Assembly (NCBI GenBank): GCA_016721825.1
Contig: JADKHI010000006.1
Span: forward strand, 186,001-250,000
Source of the DNA: Flavobacteriales bacterium
GTDB lineage: Bacteria; Bacteroidota; Bacteroidia; Flavobacteriales_F; PHOS-HE28
DNA length: 64,000 bases
Direction of reading: 5' to 3'
The first letter of the stretch is position 1. Each line of letters starts with the position of its first letter. Made by a program: the position numbers and the translations under genes. The notes beneath the pieces were generated by a model. The model had not been told where the DNA came from. It did not search any database and saw nothing but the letters and a program-made list of their open reading frames with translations. Below are positions 33,572-42,483 of the stretch, in pieces.

Positions 33572-35110
33572 TCAGCCGGCCCAGCCTTCGCGGTCCAGGC
33601 TACGGTACTGGATGGCCTCGGCCAGATGCTCAGTACGGATATCCGTGCTGCCCCCAAGGTCTGCGATGGTACGCGCCACTTTGAGGATGCGGTCATAGGC
33701 GCGAGCGCTCAGACCGAGCCGCTCCATGGCTTTCTGAAGAATGGCCTGGCCCGATGCATCAATGCGGCAGATCCGGCGCACCTGCTGGCTGCTCATCTGC
33801 GCATTGCAATGGATGGGGTCCTCGACGTAACGCTGCTCTTGAAGCTTACGCGCCCGCACCACCCGCTCACGCACATCCACGCTCTTCTCACTCAGGCGCT
33901 CACTGCTCAGTTCGCTGAAAGCCACCGGTGTCACTTCCACATGGATGTCGATGCGGTCCAGTAACGGACCGCTGATCTTGTTCAGGTACTTCTGCACCAC
34001 ACCGGGCGGACACACACACTCCTTCTCCGGATGGTTGTAGTAGCCGCACGGGCAGGGGTTCATCGCGGCCACGAGCATGAAGCTTGCCGGGTACTCCACC
34101 GTGAACTTGGCGCGGCTGATGGTGATCACGCGGTCCTCTAAAGGCTGCCGCAGCACCTCCAGCACCGTGCGTTGGAACTCGGGCAGCTCATCCAGGAAGA
34201 GCACGCCATTGTGCGCCAGGCTGATCTCACCGGGTTGTGGAAAGGAACCGCCACCCACGAGCGCAACATCGCTGATGGTGTGGTGCGGCGATCGGAATGG
34301 CCGAACACTGAGCAGGCTGTCATCCTTGCGCAGCTTGCCGGCCACGCTGTGGATCTTGGTGGTCTCCAGCGCCTCCTCAATGTGCAGCGGCGGCAGGATC
34401 GTGGGCAGTCGCTTGGCCAACATGGTCTTCCCGGCACCGGGCGGACCGATCAGGATGACGTTGTGCCCACCGGCAGCCGCGATCTCGAAGGCACGCTTGA
34501 TGTTCTCCTGTCCGCGCACATCGCTGATGTCGACGAGGTAGTTGGCCGTGCTGGCTGCGAACTCCGCAGCAATGTCGACCGTGGTACGGGGAAGTTCCGC
34601 GCGACCATCGAAGAAGTCAACGACCTGGCGCAAATGATCCACGCCGATCACCTCCAATCCTTCGACGATGGCCGCTTCGCGCGCGTTGGCGCTGGGCACC
34701 ACTACCCCTTTGAAGCCATGCTTCTTGGCCTCCAACGCGATCGGCAACGCACCCTTGATAGGCCGCACCTCACCGTCCAGCGAAAGCTCACCCATCACCA
34801 CGAACTGCGCGAAACGCTCCGCACTGAGCTGATCGCTGGCAGCGAGGATCCCAAGCGCGATGGCCATGTCATAGGCGCTCCCCTCCTTGCGGATGTCGGC
34901 CGGGGCCAGGTTCACCGTGATCTCGCGCCCCCGGGGCATGTGCAGCCCGATGTTCTTGATGGCCGCGCTCACACGCTGGTGGCTCTCCTTCACCGCGTTG
35001 TCCGGTAGGCCCACCATGAAGAAGAGCTTGCCGGAATTGATGTTGGTCTCCACCACCACGATGGTGGCGTTGATGCCAAAGACGGCGCAGCCGAAATTCT
35101 TGACGACCAT
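33572..35110 (-). CDS. comM: YifB/ComM family Mg-chelatase-like AAA+ ATPase
   Basis: 512 aa from ATG 35110; a GTG one codon earlier is the alternative. N-terminal Lon-like domain (residues about 1-170, GLPDNAVKESHQRVSAAI near 33), AAA+ core with Walker A IGPPGAGKTMLAKRLP near 218, the FRSPHHTISDVALVGGG and HNGVLFLDELPEF segments near 258-300, AAMNPCPCGYY with a Cys-rich insertion (Cys x4) near 345, and a C-terminal Mg-chelatase helical domain ending SLDREGW. ComM is a hexameric helicase for branch migration during natural transformation. It begins 2 bases after gmhA, same strand. Confidence 0.94.
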   Translation of the reverse strand: MVVKNFGCAVFGINATIVVVETNINSGKLFFMVGLPDNAVKESHQRVSAAIKNIGLHMPRGREITVNLAPADIRKEGSAYDMAIALGILAASDQLSAERFAQFVVMGELSLDGEVRPIKGALPIALEAKKHGFKGVVVPSANAREAAIVEGLEVIGVDHLRQVVDFFDGRAELPRTTVDIAAEFAASTANYLVDISDVRGQENIKRAFEIAAAGGHNVILIGPPGAGKTMLAKRLPTILPPLHIEEALETTKIHSVAGKLRKDDSLLSVRPFRSPHHTISDVALVGGGSFPQPGEISLAHNGVLFLDELPEFQRTVLEVLRQPLEDRVITISRAKFTVEYPASFMLVAAMNPCPCGYYNHPEKECVCPPGVVQKYLNKISGPLLDRIDIHVEVTPVAFSELSSERLSEKSVDVRERVVRARKLQEQRYVEDPIHCNAQMSSQQVRRICRIDASGQAILQKAMERLGLSARAYDRILKVARTIADLGGSTDIRTEHLAEAIQYRSLDREGWAG

Positions 35111-35112
35111 CA

Positions 35113-35712
35113 CTAGGCCTGCTCGGAACGGCGGGGCGCGGCGAGGTCGCGCTCAATATGGTCGATCCAAGCGTGGATCACCTTGATGTGCACCTCTTGG
35201 ATGCGGTCGGCATAGCCGTCGTGGGGCACACGCACTTCCACGGTACACAGGTCCGCGAGGCGACCGCCGTCCTTGCCGGTGAGGCCGATCACGTGCATCC
35301 CCTTCTCGCGGGCCACTTCAGCAGCGCGCAGAACGTTCGGGCTGTTGCCACTGGTGCTGATGGCCAGGAGCACATCGCCTTCGCGCCCATGCGCTTCCAC
35401 GAACCGAGAGAACACGTTCTCAAAGCCGTGATCGTTGCCCACGCAAGTCAGGTGGCTGGGGTCGCTGATGGATAATGCTGCTATCGGCGGACGGTCATCG
35501 CGGTAGCGGCCGGTGAGCTCCTCAGCGAAGTGCATGGCATCGCACATGCTCCCCCCGTTACCGCAGCTGATCACCTTGGCCCCTTGCTTCAGGCAGTAGC
35601 TCATGAAAGCGGAGGCGCGCTCCACATTGGTGAGGTTCTCGGGGTCGGCCAGGAAGCGTTGCAGCACGCTGGCGGCCTCTTCGAAATGGGTGCGGATGCG
35701 GTCGTGGCTCAT
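35113..35712 (-). CDS. gmhA: Sedoheptulose-7-phosphate isomerase GmhA
   Basis: 199 aa SIS-domain enzyme. It opens MSHDRIRTHFEEAASVLQRF and has VISCGNGGSMCDAMHFAEELTGRYRDDRPPIAALSISD near 48-85, VLLAISTSGNSPNVLRAAE near 115-133 and the C-terminal EVHIKVIHAWIDHIE, all matching GmhA. First step of ADP-heptose synthesis for lipopolysaccharide core. No other heptose genes are adjacent. A CATCTTTG box only 5 bases upstream suggests a near-leaderless transcript covering gmhA and comM. Confidence 0.94.
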   Translation of the reverse strand: MSHDRIRTHFEEAASVLQRFLADPENLTNVERASAFMSYCLKQGAKVISCGNGGSMCDAMHFAEELTGRYRDDRPPIAALSISDPSHLTCVGNDHGFENVFSRFVEAHGREGDVLLAISTSGNSPNVLRAAEVAREKGMHVIGLTGKDGGRLADLCTVEVRVPHDGYADRIQEVHIKVIHAWIDHIERDLAAPRRSEQA

Positions 35713-35717
35713 GGTTC

Positions 35718-35725
35718 CAAAGATG
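35718..35725 (-). promoter_or_regulatory. Candidate promoter box (CATCTTTG) of gmhA
   Basis: One-base variant of TAnnTTTG on the minus strand, 5 bases upstream of the gmhA ATG, just beyond the ORF6N stop codon. Confidence 0.35.
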
Positions 35726-35727
35726 CG

Positions 35728-36258
35728 TCAGATCGTGTCTCCTCCCTTGAAGCCCAACCGCCTGCGTTCCTCAGTGGGGCCTTCCATCAGCTGGTTCACC
35801 GCCTCGAACAAGCTTGCCAGCTCCTCGTCGGCCTGGTCCTGACGGCCCTCCATGCGTTCCATGCGCAACTGAAGCTCGAGGTCGTTCTGCAGCAAGCGGT
35901 TCATGCGCACGAAGACCCGCACGATCTGGATGTTGACGGCGATCGCCCGCTCGCTGCTCAGCACGCTGCTGAGCATCAGGACGCCATGTTCGGTGAAGGC
36001 CATTGGAGCATACCTGCGTCCGCCCCTTCCTTTTGAGGTCGCGATCTGCGACCTCAAAGCACCCCATTCCTCATCTTCAAGGATGAACATGAAGTCATGA
36101 GGGAACCGTTCCAAGTTCCGTTTGACCTGCTCATTCAACCGTTTGGTGGCAACCTGGTAGAGCAACGCCAGGTCCTCGTCCAATAGCACCTTTTGCCCCC
36201 TTACCCAGTGGATCCGAGCCGCAATGGCTTCGTCAGGCAAGATCAGTTCTGCATCCAT
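35728..36258 (-). CDS. ORF6N domain-containing protein
   Basis: 176 aa from ATG 36258 (a GTG three codons earlier is possible). The N-terminal about 95 residues form the ORF6N domain: RIHWVRGQKVLLDEDLALLYQVATKRLNEQVKRNLERFPHDFMFIL, then RYAPMAFTEHGVLMLSSVL. The C-terminus is a charged helical, coiled-coil-like stretch. ORF6N is a DNA-binding domain first seen in phages; chromosomal copies are frequent in Bacteroidetes and their role is unclear. There are no other phage genes here, so it looks like a domesticated or solitary copy. Confidence 0.85.
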   Translation of the reverse strand: MDAELILPDEAIAARIHWVRGQKVLLDEDLALLYQVATKRLNEQVKRNLERFPHDFMFILEDEEWGALRSQIATSKGRGGRRYAPMAFTEHGVLMLSSVLSSERAIAVNIQIVRVFVRMNRLLQNDLELQLRMERMEGRQDQADEELASLFEAVNQLMEGPTEERRRLGFKGGDTI

Positions 36259-36362
36259 CCTCCTCACGCTCGACGGATTAGTCGTCGATCAACGGACGCA
36301 TAAGATGGCAGGTCGGATCGGAACGACCAAATCCAAGCTGCCTCGGTCCGAATGAAGTTGGA

Positions 36363-38840
36363 CTAACGGCTGGCTTGCTGATCGAGCACGCGCATGCCTT
36401 CAAGCCCACGCTCCAGGAACGACTTGTACTCGTCAACATCTGGCGTGTAACCGACCGGATCGGTGAGGAGTTTGCCTTCTGGGCTCAAGAGCGCATAGTA
36501 GGGCTGGCTGCTGATCACGAAGGTCTCCAGCTGCACCGTGCTCCACTTGTTGCCCTTGGTCACGATCAGCTTTTGCTTACCAGTGCAGGTGGTGTACTCG
36601 TGTTGTTGGTCTTTAGGCAATTCACGCTTGTCGTCCACATAGAGCGAAACGAGCACATAGTCGTTCTCGATGAGCTCCTTCACGCCCTGTTCGGGCCACA
36701 CATGCTCCTCCATCTTGCGGCAATTCACGCAGGCCCAACCAGTGAAATCGATCATCACTGGTTTGCCTACCTCCTTGGCATGGGCCAGAGCCTCGTCGAG
36801 ATCATGGAATGCCTCAGCTTTATTCGGCAGGAGCCAACTGTACCACACAGGAGGAGCCAAGCCGCTCATCAAAGCCATCGGCGTGAAGGAATTCGACTTA
36901 CTATCCACACGAAGGCCGAAGGCCAAGTAGATGGTGGCGGCCGTGAAGAGAGCGATGAAGCCCCAGCGTACGGTGCTACGCGACTTCACCGGGCTATCAT
37001 GCGGAAAGCGGATGAACCCGAACAGGTAAAGGACGATGCCGAGCGAGCAAAGCACCCACACGACCATGAAGAGCTCATAGGGCACGATCAGCCATTGCTT
37101 CACCAGATCGGCGTTGCTGAGGAACTTGAACGCGAGGGCCACTTCGGCGAAGCCGAGCACCACCTTCACACTGTTGAGCCAGCTGCCGCTGCGGGGGAGT
37201 GAGTTGAGCCAGCTCGGGAAGAGCGCGAAAAGGGCGAAGGGCAAGGCGAGGGCCATACCGAAGCCACCGAAACCGGCTGTCAATTGCCAGGCTCCACCAT
37301 CAGCAGTGAGCGCACCGGCGAGCAGTGAACCGAGGATCGGGCCCGTGCAGCTGAACGACACCAGGGCCAGTGTGAGGGCCATGAAGAAGATGCCGATGAG
37401 CCCACCGAACTTGGAGGCCTTCTGGTCCATGCTGTTCACCCAGCTACTGGGCAGGGTGATCTCGAAGTAGCCGAAGAAGCTCACCGCGAAGACCAGGAAG
37501 ATCACGAAGAAGAAGATGTTCAACCAGGGGTTGGTGCTGATCTCGTTGAAGATCTCCGCGTTCACCGAACCCAGCACGTGGAAGGGAAGGCTGAAGAGCA
37601 GATAGATGCCCAGGATGAAGCCGCCATAGGTGAGCGCGTTCTTCAGGCCCTTTGCCTTGTCCTCGCTGCCCTTGGTGAAGAAGCTCACCGTGAGCGGGAT
37701 CATGGGGAACACACAAGGCGTGAGCAGCGCAACAAGCCCACCGAGGAAGCCGAGGAAGAAGATCCGCCACAGCGATGCCGAACCGCGCACTTCCTGCTGA
37801 TCGGACACCGTGCTCTTCACCACCGCAGCGTTGAGGTCCACGGTATTCAACTTGTATTTGCACTCGCCGCCGGCCACACCGGTCTTCGCGCCGATGGTCA
37901 CAAGCCCGCTCGCCAGGTTCACTGTGAAGGGCATGGGGTCGGGGAACATGCACTTGCTGTCATCGCAAGGCTGGAAATTCACCACGCCGGCGATGTCTTT
38001 GGTCTCATTCGTCACCGATACCTCCTGTACGAACGTGACCTTGTGCTTGAACTTGCGCAGTTTGAAGCCGAACATGTCGTCCATGCCCTCGAACATGTGC
38101 TCGCTCTCCTCCTTGGCCGGTCCAAGGAACTTGGCGGGAGCCAGACTGTCCAGAACGAAGCTCGCGGGGATCGGTCCATCACCGAAGCTCTCCTGTGCGT
38201 AGATCCACCAGCCGTCCAACAGATCAGCGGTGAAGCGGAAACGCCACGCCCCATCCTTCACCTTCTCCGTGGTCAACGACCATGTAACCGGGTCCTCTTC
38301 TGCAAGCGGAGCGTTGATCTTCATTACGCCTTCCTTGAACGGCAAGGCCGCGAACTCACCCTTGTCCGCTGTGAGTGTGATGCGGAAGTACAGCGGGTCG
38401 GGGAAGATGCACTTGCTATCGTCGCAGGTCTGGTAGTCCAGGCGCCCGGTGATGGGTTTCGAGGGGTCGGTGACCTTGAGGCGTTGGGTGAAGAGCGCGT
38501 AGCCCTTGAACTTCTTCACCTTGATGTCATCGAAATTCGGGTCGAGGCCTTCGATCACCTTCTCACCCGTCTCGGCAGGGGCACCTCCTGCGCTTGCATG
38601 CGCCAGCGTATCGAAGACGATGGTGGTCGGGATGGGTCCCATATCCCCGAAGCTCTGCTGGGAATAGACGTACCAGCCGTGCTCGATATCAGCGCGGAAC
38701 ACCACATCCCATTGGCCTTCCTCGACCTTTACCATGCTGATGGACCACTTCACAGGATCCTCAAGGGCCGCAGCACCGGGCACTTGGGCCTGGAGCATTC
38801 CGGCGAACAAGGCCAGGAGGGCCGTCATCCACTTCTTCAT
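36363..38840 (-). CDS. DsbD-like thiol:disulfide interchange protein with two N-terminal DsbD-N domains
   Basis: 825 aa from ATG 38840. Signal peptide (MKKWMTALLALFAGMLQAQ); two consecutive DsbD N-terminal-type beta domains (about 30-170 and 175-330), each ending in a paired-Cys motif (CDDSKCIFPDPLYF and CDDSKCMFPDPMPF); an eight-helix membrane domain with GGLVALLTPCVFPMIPLTVSFF near 392 and SFSCTGPILGSLLAGAL near 520; and a C-terminal thioredoxin domain with WACVNCRKMEEHVW near 730. It moves electrons from the cytoplasm to periplasmic thiols, including cytochrome c maturation partners. The doubled N-terminal domain is unusual against the single one in E. coli DsbD. The companion gene upstream encodes a third copy. 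Confidence 0.88.
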   Translation of the reverse strand: MKKWMTALLALFAGMLQAQVPGAAALEDPVKWSISMVKVEEGQWDVVFRADIEHGWYVYSQQSFGDMGPIPTTIVFDTLAHASAGGAPAETGEKVIEGLDPNFDDIKVKKFKGYALFTQRLKVTDPSKPITGRLDYQTCDDSKCIFPDPLYFRITLTADKGEFAALPFKEGVMKINAPLAEEDPVTWSLTTEKVKDGAWRFRFTADLLDGWWIYAQESFGDGPIPASFVLDSLAPAKFLGPAKEESEHMFEGMDDMFGFKLRKFKHKVTFVQEVSVTNETKDIAGVVNFQPCDDSKCMFPDPMPFTVNLASGLVTIGAKTGVAGGECKYKLNTVDLNAAVVKSTVSDQQEVRGSASLWRIFFLGFLGGLVALLTPCVFPMIPLTVSFFTKGSEDKAKGLKNALTYGGFILGIYLLFSLPFHVLGSVNAEIFNEISTNPWLNIFFFVIFLVFAVSFFGYFEITLPSSWVNSMDQKASKFGGLIGIFFMALTLALVSFSCTGPILGSLLAGALTADGGAWQLTAGFGGFGMALALPFALFALFPSWLNSLPRSGSWLNSVKVVLGFAEVALAFKFLSNADLVKQWLIVPYELFMVVWVLCSLGIVLYLFGFIRFPHDSPVKSRSTVRWGFIALFTAATIYLAFGLRVDSKSNSFTPMALMSGLAPPVWYSWLLPNKAEAFHDLDEALAHAKEVGKPVMIDFTGWACVNCRKMEEHVWPEQGVKELIENDYVLVSLYVDDKRELPKDQQHEYTTCTGKQKLIVTKGNKWSTVQLETFVISSQPYYALLSPEGKLLTDPVGYTPDVDEYKSFLERGLEGMRVLDQQASR

Positions 38841-38845
38841 GTCTA

Positions 38846-39298
38846 CTAGGGGACGGGAACGGTTATGGAAAAGGGCACCACCTTCGGCGGCAAACAGGTC
38901 TTGTCGTTGCAAGCCATGTATTCGACTTCACCTGTGATGGTGAACGGACCTTCCTTCAAGCGGCGCACCGGCACCGTGAACACGGAAGTATCGGAATGAA
39001 AGCGAAGGTCCATCTCGAAATTGGGATCATAGGCGGCTTCGGGTGTTTGCTCCAACACCGCTCCTGCTTCATAACTCTCGGAGGTGCCCACGCGCACTGC
39101 TGTAGGAAAAGGACCATCATCACGTGGCAGTGTGAGCGCATAGATGTGCCAACCCTGTTCGCAAGTGGCCTTGAGCAACAGCTGGACCTGTCCGTCGGCG
39201 CCCGTCACCGCTTCAAAGGTCCATGTTACCGGACCGCCGGCCAGCAAGGCAGGCAAGAACAGGAATGTGGTAGCGAAAAGTGAAAGGGCCCGGAGCAT
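38846..39298 (-). CDS. Stand-alone DsbD N-terminal domain protein
   Basis: 150 aa with signal peptide (MLRALSLFATTFLFLPALLAGG). It resembles the two N-terminal domains of the neighbouring DsbD-like protein: GWHIYALTLPRDDGPFPTAV mirrors GWYVYSQQSFGDMGPIPTTI, and it ends with the paired-Cys motif YMACNDKTCLPPKVVPFSI. Probably a periplasmic acceptor of reducing equivalents. It is 5 bases upstream of the dsbD-like start and shares its promoter (TACTTTTG, 20 bases before this ATG). Confidence 0.85.
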   Translation of the reverse strand: MLRALSLFATTFLFLPALLAGGPVTWTFEAVTGADGQVQLLLKATCEQGWHIYALTLPRDDGPFPTAVRVGTSESYEAGAVLEQTPEAAYDPNFEMDLRFHSDTSVFTVPVRRLKEGPFTITGEVEYMACNDKTCLPPKVVPFSITVPVP

Positions 39299-39318
39299 GC
39301 TGAGGTGAACGCGAGGCC

Positions 39319-39326
39319 CAAAAGTA
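39319..39326 (-). promoter_or_regulatory. Candidate -7 promoter box (TACTTTTG) of the DsbD pair
   Basis: Exact TAnnTTTG match on the minus strand, 20 bases upstream of the ATG at 39298. Confidence 0.5.
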
Positions 39327-39394
39327 CCCCAGCCCTGAGGTCACCGCACCGGCCGATCCGTTAAAAGATGGTATTCCTATCAGCCCGCGCCAGC

Positions 39395-39685
39395 TCAGAA
39401 CATCTGCACATCCAGCACCCTTGTCAAGGGGATCGTGTTGCCGTACTTCAGCACGATGCTTCCCTTGTCGAAGGACCAGACGGTGCACTCAACGTACTTC
39501 ATGCCTTCACTGTCCTTGAACAGGATGCGGCACTTGTCGTGCTCGGTGTTGCCGAGGGTGCGTGCGCGATCAAGCTTGGCCTCCAGCGCACGACGGTGCT
39601 CCTCGCTGAGGTGTACGGCCTCCTTGGGGAAGGTGAGGCGCGGAAGGTCCTCCTTCTCGATCTTCTCGGCGGTGGCAGGGATCAT
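39395..39685 (-). CDS. Conserved 96-aa protein downstream of tilS
   Basis: 96 aa from ATG 39685, beginning 48 bases after the tilS stop. Sequence features: PRLTFPKEAVHLSEEHRRAL, a helix EAKLDRARTLGN, then a beta-rich half (CRILFKDSEGMKYVECTVWSF, IPLTRVLDVQMF). I recall similar small proteins in many Bacteroidetes, unassigned in function. No signal peptide or membrane helix. A TATCTTGG box (39703-39710, minus strand) lies 17 bases before the start and could drive it independently. Confidence 0.75.
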   Translation of the reverse strand: MIPATAEKIEKEDLPRLTFPKEAVHLSEEHRRALEAKLDRARTLGNTEHDKCRILFKDSEGMKYVECTVWSFDKGSIVLKYGNTIPLTRVLDVQMF

Positions 39686-39732
39686 GGCAATGGAGCTTTG
39701 GACCAAGATAACATCCGCACGGATCGAGCCGT

Positions 39733-41025
39733 TCACGCCTTGCGAAGGGCCACCCGCAACACCGACGCGCTGTTCGGCTTTGCTTGGGCACCTTCGGCCA
39801 CCCGGTGTCCGGCCAGCCACACGATCCGGTCACCGCTCACCAGCACCAGGGTCCGTTCTTTCTCCGGCCTTGGCACCTTGGCATCGATCAGTATGTCGCT
39901 GATCAACTTGCTTCCCCCGAGACCGATCGGACGCATGCGATCACCCTGCCTCCAGGGTCGGAACACGAGCGGAAAGTTGAGCGAGGCCTCATCCAGCCAA
40001 GCGGTCGATGGACCTTCGTTCAGGTCCAACGAGGCCGTATCACAACGTTCGCAGCTGAACGGTGCATCCGAAGGAACTGCGAGGTCGGTATCGATCCTGT
40101 GCTCGGGCGGAGCATCGGCCGGGATCGCGCTCAGCAGAACCGCTTCGCGATCCACCATTGCACGATGCGAGCCTGCCGTGAAGATCGCACCGGTCCGCTC
40201 ATCATCGATCGCTTGCAGGAGCTTCTCAAGCTGTTCCGGGTGGAAGCCAATGGGGCGCAGCCACCGGTGCAAGAGCAACGGCCCATCCTGCTGACGGATC
40301 ATTTCCAGCGGCAACGCTTCCCTATGGCCAGAGAGCTTCGCATCGATCATCTCCATGGCCACGACTTGCAGAGCCCGCGACCGATCGATGGAACGACCGA
40401 GCACCTTTCGCACGCCTGGAGCCAAGTCCTCCAACAAGGGCAACAGTTCGTGCCGCACCCGGTTGCGCAGGTACTTCGGATCGGCGTTGCTGGCATCTTC
40501 CCGCCAGGTCAGCCCTTGCTCCTTCGCATAGGCTTCGATGGCGGCACGCCCTACACCGATCAACGGCCGAACGAAGGGACCCGATCGCGCGGGAATGGTG
40601 CCCGTGCCCCCTCGCATCAGTTCCAGAAAGAAGGTCTCGATGGCGTCGTCCCGGTGATGGGCCAAGGCGATGTGTTCGATGCCGGTCGCTAAGGCCACTT
40701 TCTTCAAGGCTTCGTAGCGGAGTTCACGGGCGGCCATCTGCACGGACAAGCCCTGTTGGGAAGCAAGGGCCTGCACATCGACAGCGCGTACATGACAAAG
40801 AATGTCCTGTTCGCGGCAGTGCTCTTCCACGAAGCGGCGGTCGGCATCACTTTCCGCGCCGCGCAGACCATGGTCAATGTGCACCACTTCGCAGCGGTAC
40901 CACTGCTTCCGCAGGGCATGCAGCAGCACCATGCTGTCCAAGCCACCGCTCACCGCAACGAGCACCGCAGCATTCTCCGGAAGCAGGCGATGCCTTCGGA
41001 CCGTGAGGCGAACATCATCCAACAT
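39733..41025 (-). CDS. tilS: tRNA(Ile)-lysidine synthetase TilS
   Basis: 430 aa from ATG 41025; an ATG at 41037 is also possible and would lengthen the overlap with pabB. The PP-loop SGGLDS lies at 26-31, DHGLRGAESDADRRFVEEHC near 53, IALAHHRDDAIETFFLELMRGGTGT near 123, and the TilS substrate-binding domain follows with a C-terminal PFSCERCDTASLDL and FRPWRQGDRMRPIGLGGSKLISDILID region. It modifies C34 of tRNA-Ile(CAU) to lysidine so that AUA is read. Overlaps the 3' end of pabB by 11 bases. Confidence 0.94.
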   Translation of the reverse strand: MLDDVRLTVRRHRLLPENAAVLVAVSGGLDSMVLLHALRKQWYRCEVVHIDHGLRGAESDADRRFVEEHCREQDILCHVRAVDVQALASQQGLSVQMAARELRYEALKKVALATGIEHIALAHHRDDAIETFFLELMRGGTGTIPARSGPFVRPLIGVGRAAIEAYAKEQGLTWREDASNADPKYLRNRVRHELLPLLEDLAPGVRKVLGRSIDRSRALQVVAMEMIDAKLSGHREALPLEMIRQQDGPLLLHRWLRPIGFHPEQLEKLLQAIDDERTGAIFTAGSHRAMVDREAVLLSAIPADAPPEHRIDTDLAVPSDAPFSCERCDTASLDLNEGPSTAWLDEASLNFPLVFRPWRQGDRMRPIGLGGSKLISDILIDAKVPRPEKERTLVLVSGDRIVWLAGHRVAEGAQAKPNSASVLRVALRKA

Positions 41026-42235
41026 CGCCCAAGGCATTGAGGACAGACCGTGCTTTCAGTTCACACTCCTCCCATTCCTGATCGGGTACGCTGGAGGCCG
41101 TGATGGCACTGCCGGTGAGCAGGGCAGCGCGTCCGGTGCGCGCATCATAGGTCAAGGTGCGGATCACCACGTTCAGGTCGGCGTTACCTTCCGGGGTGAA
41201 GAAGCCCAAGGTGCCGCTGAACAGGCCCCGGCGCATGTCCTCCACCTCATCGATCAGCTGCATGGACCGCAGTTTCGGTGCACCGGTCATGCTGGCCATG
41301 GGAAAGGAAGCGAGCACGGCATCCCAAGCCGAAACCCCTTCCCGTAAGCGGGCGCGAATGGTGCTCGTCATCTGGTGCACGTGCGGGTAGGGGTGAACGC
41401 CGCAAAGCTCCACCACCACCACGGACCGCGAGGCGGCCACCCGGCTCAGGTCGTTGCGCATCACATCCACGGCCATGATGTTCTCGCTCCGCTCCTTCGG
41501 GTCGGAGGCCAGTTCGCTGGCCAGTCGGGCATCCTCGACAGGGTCGGCATGCCGACGACGGGTACCCTTCATCGGTTGGGCCAGCACATGCCCATCCTCC
41601 ACCAAGAGGTAGCGTTCTGGACTGGCGCTCAGGGCGAAAAGGTCGTCAACACGGTAGAAGGCCGCGAAGGGCGCGGGGTTGGCTGCCATCAGCTGGGCAA
41701 AGCCTGCAAAGGGATCCCAGCCAAGCTGGTGGGTGGTCCGCCCGGTGCAGTAGTTCAATTCATAGACATCGCCACGCTGAACATGGTGCAGCACCCGTTC
41801 CACTTGCTGTAGGTAGCGCTCCCGAGTGGTCCGGACCTGCCAACCGGTCAAAGGGGCTACAAGTGGTTCCGAAAAAGAGCTGATCAGAGCCTCCAGGAAC
41901 GAAAGGGCCTCTTCTCGGTGTTCCGCTGTGGTGTGAAGGATGGCCTGACCCTCACCCAGCTCCACCACCCACAAGGGCACGCACCAACGGCTCAGCGGAA
42001 AGCCGTCCTCATCTGGAAGCCTGCTCGTAAGGGGTTCCAGGTTGTTCTTCAGGTCGTAGGCCAGGTGCCCGAAGCACCACGTGCCGGGCCTCGGGGCTTC
42101 AAGCACTTCCTTGGCGCCCACACCGATCACCCAGCCGCCCGAAGCACCCGTCCGCCGGGCAAGAAAGGAGGGATACGGCTCCAAGGCGCGCCAGCGAAGG
42201 GCACCGGACCAGGGGATGCGGGCTGTAGGCTGCAC
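41015..42235 (-). CDS. pabB: Aminodeoxychorismate synthase component I (PabB)
   Basis: 406 aa, GTG start at 42235. Chorismate-utilising enzyme of the anthranilate synthase I/PabB/isochorismate synthase fold. The QPMKGTRRRHADP motif is near 226, followed by NIMAVDVMRNDLSRVA near 255, SMTGAPKLRSMQLIDEVE near 328 and FFTPEGNADLNVVIRTLTY near 352. The PMKGT form and genomic context (folate genes elsewhere in this window) favour p-aminobenzoate synthesis rather than tryptophan. The glutamine amidotransferase partner PabA is not in the window. Overlaps tilS. Confidence 0.88.
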   Translation of the reverse strand: MQPTARIPWSGALRWRALEPYPSFLARRTGASGGWVIGVGAKEVLEAPRPGTWCFGHLAYDLKNNLEPLTSRLPDEDGFPLSRWCVPLWVVELGEGQAILHTTAEHREEALSFLEALISSFSEPLVAPLTGWQVRTTRERYLQQVERVLHHVQRGDVYELNYCTGRTTHQLGWDPFAGFAQLMAANPAPFAAFYRVDDLFALSASPERYLLVEDGHVLAQPMKGTRRRHADPVEDARLASELASDPKERSENIMAVDVMRNDLSRVAASRSVVVVELCGVHPYPHVHQMTSTIRARLREGVSAWDAVLASFPMASMTGAPKLRSMQLIDEVEDMRRGLFSGTLGFFTPEGNADLNVVIRTLTYDARTGRAALLTGSAITASSVPDQEWEECELKARSVLNALGDVG

Positions 42236-42467
42236 GTTCCGTCAACAAGGCTGGCAAGTTATCCCCTGCCGGGGCAACCGTTCGGCAAGTGCTTCGTCAA
42301 CCTGTTGGACCGCCCGGGACATGCCCTGCCCAAGACACCCTCAAGAACCGCTGAACACCGCGCCGCATAAGGCGTTCCGGAACAGCGACCTAAGGGGCTT
42401 GCTTGACAGGCTTCCCAGAATGCGGCCATCTTGCAGTTCCGGGCATCCGTTCGGTTACCGAATGACC

Positions 42468-42475
42468 TATCTTTG
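42468..42475 (+). promoter_or_regulatory. Candidate -7 promoter box (TATCTTTG) of the T9SS cargo gene
   Basis: Exact TAnnTTTG match ending 8 bases before the ATG at 42484; it implies a nearly leaderless mRNA. The 230 bases between this box and pabB (42236-42467) show no gene, hairpin or repeat that I recognise. Confidence 0.5.
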
Positions 42476-42483
42476 AGGTTACC

